Part shown: in pieces, positions 1 to 7,600 of the stretch | Layout: each line of letters starts with the position of its first letter | Position numbering within the stretch: position 1 is the stretch's first letter | Assembly (NCBI GenBank): GCA_035591015.1 | Contig: JAXIUW010176669.1 | Location: forward strand, 1-10,128 | Origin: Cephalothrix simula | Taxonomy: Eukaryota; Nemertea; Palaeonemertea; Archinemertea; Cephalotrichidae | Direction: 5' to 3' | DNA: 10,128 nt | Program-made: the position numbers and the translations under genes | Notes under the pieces: model-generated | Databases searched by the model: none | The model's input: only the letters and a program-made list of their open reading frames with translations | What the model was told of the DNA's origin: nothing

Positions 1-620
1 ATATCCCAAGCGAACAAATTGGAATTGGGAGACAAATCAGGACACTGACAAATAGAGTCTTTAAATGAAATTGCGAAATGATACGATACTTTATGTATGT
101 TACCGGTATATGATGTTAGAATATGACCTGCCGGACTGCGATTTTCGCCGGCTTTTTATTGCCATGATCACTTTATTTTAGGCAACTTTGGACAGTTTTG
201 ATAATTTGATTGATTATAGTTTTCACCTAGTTTGAGTACATTAGTTAGTAGCGACATCTGGATCCGCCTACGCCATTTCTATTTAAGGAAACTGACATCA
301 TAATTTTTTGGGGTCGAGGCTGACATTTTGCCATAAATGACTTATTTAAGGGAAGTGACATAATCTGGATTCAGAGCGAGGCTAGCAAATTGCCAGCGGA
401 GAACTTGCTCGAACTATAGATTCATCGATGGCTGAATTATTAATTCCAATTATTGATCCAAAGTAACCCAATTCCCTAACACATCATAGGCATTAGTTGG
501 AGAATATGCTACTGCTACTGCGAGGATTTATGGCTTCGCAATTGAATCTCTTTAGATGGATGACTAGTTTTTCGGCAGCATACCAGTAGGTGCGACTTGG
601 TAGAGATATTCTTTTAAATC
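1..620. other. Non-coding 5' flank
   Basis: Apart from the tandem repeat at 253-395 I see no exon, RNA gene or promoter that I can support. Stops are frequent in all frames, and no phase-1 donor with a signal-peptide-like reading is visible that could supply the missing 5' exon of the EGF/WSC gene. Confidence 0.5.
253..395. repeat. Imperfect ~60-bp tandem repeat
   Basis: Two copies, about 272-330 and 330-392, each run from GCCAT through TATTTAAGG and TGACAT to GTCGAGGCT or GCGAGGCT and then TTGCCA. A shorter partial copy (GACATCTGGATCC to CGCCA) precedes them at 253-275. Copies differ by substitutions and small indels. A related string, TGGATTCAG followed by GGCAAATTTT, occurs again at about 2473-2499, so this may be part of a dispersed repeat. 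Confidence 0.55.
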
Positions 621-1031
621 TCACAATGGGTGGACGACGTTTCCATTCTTGCATTTAGAAATATGACACCAAGATTGGCACTTCTTTTGGTTACCACATC
701 CATGGATTTGATAAAAGAATTGGGCCTTGTTTCTGTCATCGCACGGGAAGTTTTAACATTTGAATACCCGGTATCTGGATTGGTCAACTAATAGAGAACT
801 ATACCAGTTCGAGTTGTTGCAGAGTAGACCATTGACCATGGCTTCAGTAGTTGTTTGGGAACCATGAGGAGCTTTCAGATAAGAATCAGAAGGTTCATCT
901 AGAGTTTCATTTTGCAACGGACAAATTACTACAGTGAAGAATCTGTGTGCGTTGTGTTGGTGGCCATTGTCTAACTGAGGAAATTTTCCACTTTTACTGT
1001 TTAAGAAAGCACTAAGTCGGAAACTGTTTAA
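621..1031 (-). pseudogene. Unassigned Cys-rich minus-strand reading with one in-frame stop
   Basis: On the minus strand the frame is open for 92 codons from 1031 to 756 without an early Met, includes HRFFTVVICPLQNETLDEPS, and stops at TAA 753-755. In the same frame it continues 43 codons to TGA 621-623 with five cysteines spaced C-x14-C-x5-C-x3-C-x4-C (HGCGNQKKCQSWCHISKC). No family is recognised. The opposite strand is also open across part of the stretch (about 618-790), so direction is uncertain and this could be a decayed transposable element or chance. It is reported because the base composition is less AT-rich than the surrounding introns and nothing else explains it. Confidence 0.15.
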
Positions 1032-1095
1032 TCATTCATGTTCCGGAGACAATAAAGAGTACTTAAAACTGTTATCTGTCATCTGTTTTCTATTA

Positions 1096-1513
1096 TCTGT
1101 GCGCGTTTCCGAGGTTTGGGAGACCACATATTAACTGGATGTCAGAAGGATCATTCAATGTTGCATTAGGGACATTAGGGTTCTGTCAACAGCTTGTTGT
1201 TGATCTCATCAGTCGACGGTACGGGTATTTCCCCTTCGGCTCTGATTTTCTTCGAAGGGCGTAAGTTGCAGTTTTATACTGGTAATTAAAATTTTTAATG
1301 GTAACAGATTGTTTCGTCCTCTTTCTTTTTAATTTTAGGCGTTTCTTCCAAATAATCTATAACTGTATGCCCCATGACTTCAATTAATAGAGAGCTCTTC
1401 AAACTTTCCTCAAATTTTTGCAATATAGTAAAATAAGAGCAATGAATGCCATCAATACCAATCAATGAGGTTACTATCAACTTTATTCGGTCTAAAATAA
1501 TTGGTTTTAACAC
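1096..1513 (-). pseudogene. Broken ubiquitin-specific-protease-like fragment (tentative)
   Basis: Reading the minus strand from 1513, an open segment of 72 residues includes FEESLKSSLLIEVMG and DYLEETPKIKKKEDET, which looks coding, and ends at a TAA at 1295-1297. The same frame reopens (roughly 1261 down to 1178, RPSKKIRAEGEIPVP) and stops at TAA 1175-1177. After a one-base shift the next frame reads DPSDIQLICGLPNLGN at about 1150-1105. GLPNLGN matches the start of the Cys box of ubiquitin-specific proteases (GLxNLGNTCxxN), but the sequence diverges just before the catalytic Cys and stops at 1093-1095. Two stops, a frameshift and the missing nucleophile point to a non-functional remnant. The family call rests on seven residues plus the coding look of the upstream part, so it is tentative. 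There is no evidence that it belongs to the EGF/WSC gene. Confidence 0.33.
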
Positions 1514-1578
1514 AGTCGTAAATATGCTGAGCCCTTGAATAAAAATGGAAAACCTTTACAATCCATATTTCTTTCCAG

Positions 1579-1692
1579 AATGTAAAGATGATTCTTGCTT
1601 GGATGGAGAAACATGCACAAACACTAAAAATTCTTACGTATGCACATGTCCTGATAATATGGCTTTTAACTCATACTCATTGAAATGTGAAG
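1579..1692 (+). CDS. Exon: EGF-like domain 1
   Basis: This 114-nt exon follows a pyrimidine-rich acceptor ending at 1578 and stops before a GTAAAA donor at 1693. Read with two leading bases, it gives 37 complete codons holding exactly six cysteines spaced C-x4-C-x5-C-x8-C-x-C-x12-C, the EGF-like pattern (expected disulfides 1-3, 2-4, 5-6). The fourth and fifth cysteines sit in the motif YVCTC. It begins CKDDSC and lacks the clear (D/N)x(D/N) lead-in of calcium-binding EGFs, although the split first codon is partly unseen. The exon is phase 1-1, the usual arrangement for shuffled EGF exons. Its length and cysteine spacing equal those of the exon at 6140-6253. It is too short to show up as a long ORF and is recognised from the cysteine pattern plus splice sites. 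Confidence 0.85.
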
Positions 1693-4600
1693 GTAAAAAT
1701 TTTTAAATTCCCTGTAGAATGAAATAGATCATTATATGTGTGACGATTCCCGTTAAAACAAATATTCAAAAATGTACTTTTCTAAGTCCAGCTGTACTGC
1801 ACTATTATGTGCTTATTGAAATGGTCAATAGGTGCTTTTAAATCAACCTTGTTAGCACAAACTTGTCTGAATCTTTTTTCATTCTACAGATACAATAACA
1901 ACAATGTATCTTAATTTTTTCTAACAAACGTGATTTATTCATTTAATAATTATTATTTTTCATTTGTAGTTGTTGAAGAAGATTCGGCTAAGAATGGTAG
2001 GTAAAAAAACCACGTATATATACTCACAAACCACACCTGAAATCGAATTTTCTGGGACAATTTACACTTAGCGCACCGTCTCGAAGCATCTTCATTAATG
2101 ACGAAGTCCGAACTGCTGTAATGTAGGAAAGGAAAAGCGCTGTAACTCATGTTTTGATAGAGCCTGCAAAATTTAAGTCTTTTGAGTCGATTAGTAGAGT
2201 ATTGAAATGCGCTACTGATTAGTATAATTTTGTCATGAATAAATAAAATTAACTCAATTAAATCAATTCAACGACCAAGTTCGGACTAAAAAATTTAACA
2301 ATAGGACGATTTTTATACAAGGACGATGATGGTATTGATAACTAATTTCGCGCCACTTTTAGAATCTCAGGGCAGCGAAAAAGTTATGGTCTCCTAACAA
2401 TACGCGTAAGCTCTTCTAGCCGAGCATCTACGCAACGTCCTATCCTACGTTAGCTCATAAATGGGCATGACTTGGATTCAGGGTTGGCAAATTTTAATGT
2501 CCACTCGTACAACACAGAGGCTAAAATGTATAGCTCTATAACAGACGTTTTTTTGTTTGCAAGGTCTTGGTTGTTACACTGATTCATCAGCTGCAAGAGA
2601 CTTGGACGGCTCGTATGCCAAATTTCAAATTCTCAACCCGAAAAAATGTATGGACTTTTGCAAAGAAAGAAGTAAGTATAACTAGTATTAACTGGATGAT
2701 TTCGCTTGAAAGGGATGTCTTTGTCTATTGATGAAGCCCACGGATGAATGTCCTCCCTCAGTGTATGATCTGCTATACAAAGAGGAAAAAAATCCCTACG
2801 GACAATGATCCTTGCTACACCGGGTTCTCCACCATTTTATGTGGTAGTCTTATCCGCTGATGTGATAGGTTTTGAAATACCCCATGATGTGAGAGCGGTC
2901 TTGTTTCAGGGTGACTCATCCCTGTAGAGTCACCTTCGGCGTCTGAACCCGGCGCTTGGTTTAGCGCTTATCTTCTTGGATGCCCAACGATCCGAAACCG
3001 TGCGGAGTAGTTTATTGAGTTCGTTATTAAAGGAATAACTATTGAATATATAAAATCAGAACCGTGACACAACGTTTATTTTAACATTTAGGAGCGTTTT
3101 TTGAACTTAAGTAAGAATATAATCTAATGAACTTAGCCGACATGCATCCACGGCGGACAGGATTCCAAAACAAAGAGTGTGACGTAATGAATTCCCTAAG
3201 TGATCGAAGTCACTTTATGCACAGTAGGATAGGCTTTCAACATCTCAAACATTTAACATGGTTGTCTAGTTTGAGCAAGTATTAAAGTCTCATCCATTTT
3301 ACAGTGATGTGAAAGGACAAAATGACATTGTGCAATCTTGCTTAACTTTTACTCCAACGAAACCACATTCTACATCCCTTCTCAAAACTCATTTATATAA
3401 TAGTTTCAACCCTTAAACATACGTTTGTACCACAAAACTAACCAATTTAAAAAATTTTAAAGGATACATGTTTGCCGGGGTGCAAGCTGGAGCGTGGTGC
3501 ATGTGTGGTAATACATTTGGGCGATATGATAAAGTTGAACCAAAATACTGTAGCGCTACATGTGTTGGAGACAGCAAGTACCAATGTGGAGAAATATTGA
3601 AAAACTTCATTTACAAAACAGGATATAAAGGTTAGTCTTCAGTCAGGGGTGGGTTGTATGAATACCTCCAGACACCTATTTGGGGTGGTTGATAGGGCAT
3701 ATTGATTAAATGTCTGATACTGTTCGATGAGGTATTATCATGGTTAATCGTCAAAACAATGGGTGCTTTTAAATCAAAGGCGTTATGTTTGTGTTTTGTA
3801 TTCCACACCTTTTTAGCCAATCAGATTGCCCCATCGAAGAATGTGATTTGTCGAATGCACTGGAACGGCACTAATATAACATATCCAGACAAGTTTGTGT
3901 TAACAACACTGATTTAAAAGTACCCATTACGCTATTATACTCATACCATCAGGAGCTAGAGATCCAGTTTTAAAACCGAGGACGGTGTTTCAGTATATAT
4001 TCTGACACCCCCTTGCTTCGGTACTATTATATAGTTTAGGTTGTTTTCTATACTTCTCATCGTTCAGTAAATCTAATAATGAACATATCTCGCCAAGCTC
4101 AACAGAAAAATGCGTACGCAAGCGTGCAATGTAGTTATTGACGTAAGCCTGCAATAAACACTTTTTGCACGCTTCTGCGAGTTCCCATAAGTTAGCAGTA
4201 CTTTATTAGAATTACTGAAACTTGTTAAAAACTTGATTGATATTTAGTCTCAGTCTGCTTGCTCGATTAAATATCAATCTCATTTTTAACTCGTTCCAGT
4301 AATTCCAATAAAGCACTACAAGTTAATATGCTTTAACCCTACTCGACCAACTGTCAAATATATGGAATGCCAGAGCGGAAAAATGTCTGAAACATCAAAA
4401 ATCTCAACCAAAAAGCAAAATCTCCCTCTCTTAAATTCAAAATTTACACTCTTAACGTAAGATATCCTTTGAAAGATTAAATCGCTCTAAACGGTAAAAT
4501 CTCTCTTGAAACGCCAAATCTCTCTCTTGAAACGTCAAACTTCTCTCACTAAACGCAAAAATCTCTCTCTTAAAGATAAAATATCTCTTGCAATAACTAA

Positions 4601-7600
4601 ATTATCCCTCTCAATAAAAAATATCTCTCTAAAAAGCAAGAAATTCTCAGCCTGTCTCCGTTGTAAGAGTGAGAATTTTTCGCTGTTTTGCCTGAGTAAA
4701 TTTCGTTTAGGGAGCGAGAGAAAATGAAGGGAAAAACGTCACGTGCCTTCAGGGGGATTTAATTTAGAAATCGGTCATTTTCGCGCTCTGCGCATGCGTG
4801 CACAACACCTTTCAGAAAATAATTAGTGGTCTGTACCAAATACAAAAAATATATTAAGAGCATAGAGAGAAACAGATTCAGACAAATTTTTGATGGTAAG
4901 TCTTCTGAAATTAATTATTTTTCAATTATTTCTTAATTAAACGAGTTGAGGTATATTAGGCTACATATACATGTATATTATATAAGAATTAAAGTGGGCT
5001 GCTTACCCTGGCTGATCCTGGCTGGCTTACCTATTTTTTGGATGACCCCCCTGAAGTCACGTGACTTTTCCCTTCTGGCTAATTTCTCGCGAAACATAAT
5101 TTTACGCTCCCGAAAGAATATTTACTCAGGCAAAACAACGAAAAATTCTCACTCTTATAAAGGAGACAGGCTGAGACAGGGGATTTTCTTGCTTTTTAGA
5201 AAGATATTTATTATTGAGAGGGATTTTAATATATCGTATCTTTGAAAATTAGACATAATAATGAAAAAATAAAAAAGCACAAAAAGATATGAATATATTG
5301 AGAGAGGGCAGGAGCACTGAGGGCTTTCGAGGCCCCCACTCGTTAAAATTAAAGATAAAAAGGGTGTCGCTATAGAGTATATACATTATGTACAAAAAAC
5401 TGTTGATATAAGTGTCAGGGACCACCAAAACACCGAAAAAGAGAATGAATTTTTTGTATAAAAATAAAACTGATATAGATTTATATTCTACGACTTACAT
5501 TCCATAATTAAATTTTACAATTTTGGTAATTTCTGTTTTGAATTGACTAATTGGTAAAATTTTGATATCATCATCAAGTTCAGCCCAAAGATGAAGCATA
5601 ATACTGGACGGAGAGTATCTTCCATAGTTATTTTTGGATCGGTTTTTTGAACTATATCTAGTGAAGTGAGTATGTACAGCAGATACAGGGTTAAAATAAT
5701 TATCAAAAACTGGGGGTAACGAATGGTGGAATTTGTACATGAGCAGTAAGGATTGTAGCTGGAATACTTGTATCTTAGTTATTGCTAGAGATATTTTATT
5801 TTTAAATAGAGATTTTTCCGTTTAGAGAGAGAGAGAGAGGTTTGACGTTTCAAGGGAAATTATTACATTTAGAGAGAGAGATTTGGCGTTTCAAGAGAGA
5901 TTTTTCCGTTTAGAGAGAGATTTGATCTTTCAAATGATATCTTACGTTAAGAGCACAAGATTTTACTTTAAGAGAGGGAGAGATTGCCTTTTGGTTGAGA
6001 TTTTTTATGTTTCGGACTTTTTTCCGCTCTGGCATTCCATTCAAATACATTCAATTTTATCACAGCGGTATCACAATCATTACATAAGTACAAATAATTA
6101 CATGTTGGATGTGCTCCAATGTTTTTATCAAAATTTCAGCATGCCAAGTAGCTGCTTGCCCTGCAGATCGAAGATGCGTTGATACTGATAATGGCTATTG
6201 GTGCTCCTGTAAAAAGGGTTACGTCTATAATGATGAAACTGGAAAATGTCAAGGTAATTACGCTACACAATTAACACATTATAATGGGAAATACGCCTCA
6301 CACCAAAGTTTTAAAAAAAAAGTTTTCCGACAGCCTTTATAATTTATACACACTTTCTTCGTATATCTAACTTTTTATCACCATTGAAAAGAATTTGAAA
6401 TATCTTATTATTTTCCGGGTTCCAGCAGCATCTGAAGTTGAATCTTAGTACACAAAAGAATACAAAACGCAAACTTCTTCTACAGGTCGCAATCGCACGA
6501 GTTGCAACCTGATATTTGAATAGTTGATGGGTAATGCTATTACACAATGGTAGCCAGAAGAAGATCTAGTTGCAACTAATGCGCTTCGGATATTTTTTAA
6601 ACCTTTTTTGGTTGATATAGGCCTTTTGTTATTATAATTACTTAATTCATACTATCGGCTTAGCATATGATAACCTAATTAATTTGATGGCCAATTCATT
6701 CAACACAACGATGCACATTCCTAAACGCCAGTAAACAAGGCAATTAACATATTAGATATCATTATGTGAATAACTGGTCTTGTGCAATGAACCCATCATA
6801 GTTACATGAATGTAAACATAAAACGAACGTCCGAATAATTGTGAAAACGGTGAGGCGCGTTTCCCATTATAATATGGTTTCTAAGAAATATTAGATCTTT
6901 CTTTATTCTTTATATTAAATGCTAATTTCACTTCAGAGTTCAATCAAGAAGTTATTAATAAGTACTATGATGAAGCATTTAAAGCTGTAAGAATGGGACA
7001 ATATAAAAGAATCTTAAATTTCAAGAAAACTATTAGCCCGATTTTTAATGACGTTTTAAGAATTTGCAGAGAGGAAGATGATAGGATAGCCTGTGAAATT
7101 TTCAATGTTTTAGAGTCAATGAAGATTCAAGCTGGCTTAGTCCGACAATTGTGTAGTCACAGTGCCCGTTACGTTGTTACAGAGAATACGGAAGGTATTG
7201 ATTTGAAGACATATATAAAGGAGTTGCAAGCAAAAAGTATTGCATCAAATTTGAAGTATGATATAACGCAAGGATTAAATAAAGTATTGGAGGAAAACAA
7301 GAAGAATTTTAAAGCAATTGGAGAACGGTTCAGCCAGTTGGCCAAATACGATAGAGCAATTGCGAATGCTGATAAAGACAATCTGATCGGTGCAATGCGC
7401 AACTTAAATATTAAAGCCAAAACTACAAGAGAAAAGATTTTAAGGAATATTAATGCAGTTCTGAAGGGTGCCCTTATTGCAGGTGGAATAGATGTGGCAA
7501 CAAAAGCAATACAGTTTGCCTATGAATTGTCACAGTCGGTCGTTAATTTTTGTAAAATATTTCCCGAAGTAAAAGATGAAAATGAAATTTTAGATAGAGC

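Larger units (their letters stand above)
4361..6040. mobile_element. Foldback-type DNA transposon, non-autonomous
   Basis: Very long terminal inverted repeats bound this element. The left arm is about 4362-4758 and the right arm about 5041-6040, the latter interrupted by a LINE copy. Both ends read ATGGAATGCCAGAGCGGAAA inward. The arms contain degenerate ~21-bp tandem units, the hallmark of Foldback elements, and the ~280-bp centre has no transposase. Flanks carry TCAAATA at 4354-4360 and again at 6041-6047; depending on whether base 4361 is counted, the duplication is 7 bp or 8 bp with one mismatch. The element lies inside intron 4, between the WSC and second EGF exons. Superfamily cannot be fixed without a transposase; the long repeated arms and 7-8 bp duplication are compatible with P-superfamily Galileo-like elements, which is inference. 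Confidence 0.78.
5041..6040 (-). repeat. Right terminal inverted repeat arm, split by a LINE insertion
   Basis: The inner part (about 5046-5242) and outer part (about 5777-6040) together form the reverse complement of the left arm. They became separated when a LINE tail inserted at the GTATCTT target. The outer part carries the ~21-bp repeats as TTTAGAGAGAGATTTGACG-like units, and one unit has expanded to an (AG)8 run at about 5824-5839. The arm has about 13 bases next to the insertion site that are absent from the left arm. The open readings at 4946-5245 and 5883-6182 are by-products of this repeat. Confidence 0.75.

Noticed and set aside
130-160. GCCGG...CCGGC inverted repeat followed by T-run, like a bacterial intrinsic terminator
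   Set aside because: The window is clearly eukaryotic, with spliced exons and LINE remnants, and the stem is short with a long loop; treated as chance.
1063-1264. Plus-strand open segment ending in SDFLRRA before a GTAAGT, considered as an upstream exon
   Set aside because: Using that GTAAGT as donor would give phase 2, which does not match the phase-1 acceptor at 1579, and the minus strand offers a competing USP-like reading.
1295-1513. Minus-strand 72-residue reading as an intact small gene
   Set aside because: Same-frame and shifted continuations downstream suggest it is part of a longer broken coding region; kept only as a pseudogene fragment.
3702-3917. Plus-strand 71-codon open reading
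   Set aside because: No motif, no splice signals in phase with the gene, and overlapping open readings on the other strand in AT-rich intron sequence.
4506-4727. Plus-strand 73-codon Lys/Ser/Leu-rich open reading
   Set aside because: It is the translation of the ~21-bp repeats in the Foldback left arm, not a gene.
4946-5245. Plus-strand 99-codon open reading
   Set aside because: Runs from the Foldback spacer into the inner right arm; composition follows the repeat and no domain is visible.
6109-6342. 77-codon plus-strand reading starting with Met at 6109
   Set aside because: It reads through the EGF 2 exon from intron sequence into intron sequence. Only 6140-6253 has the EGF pattern and splice sites.
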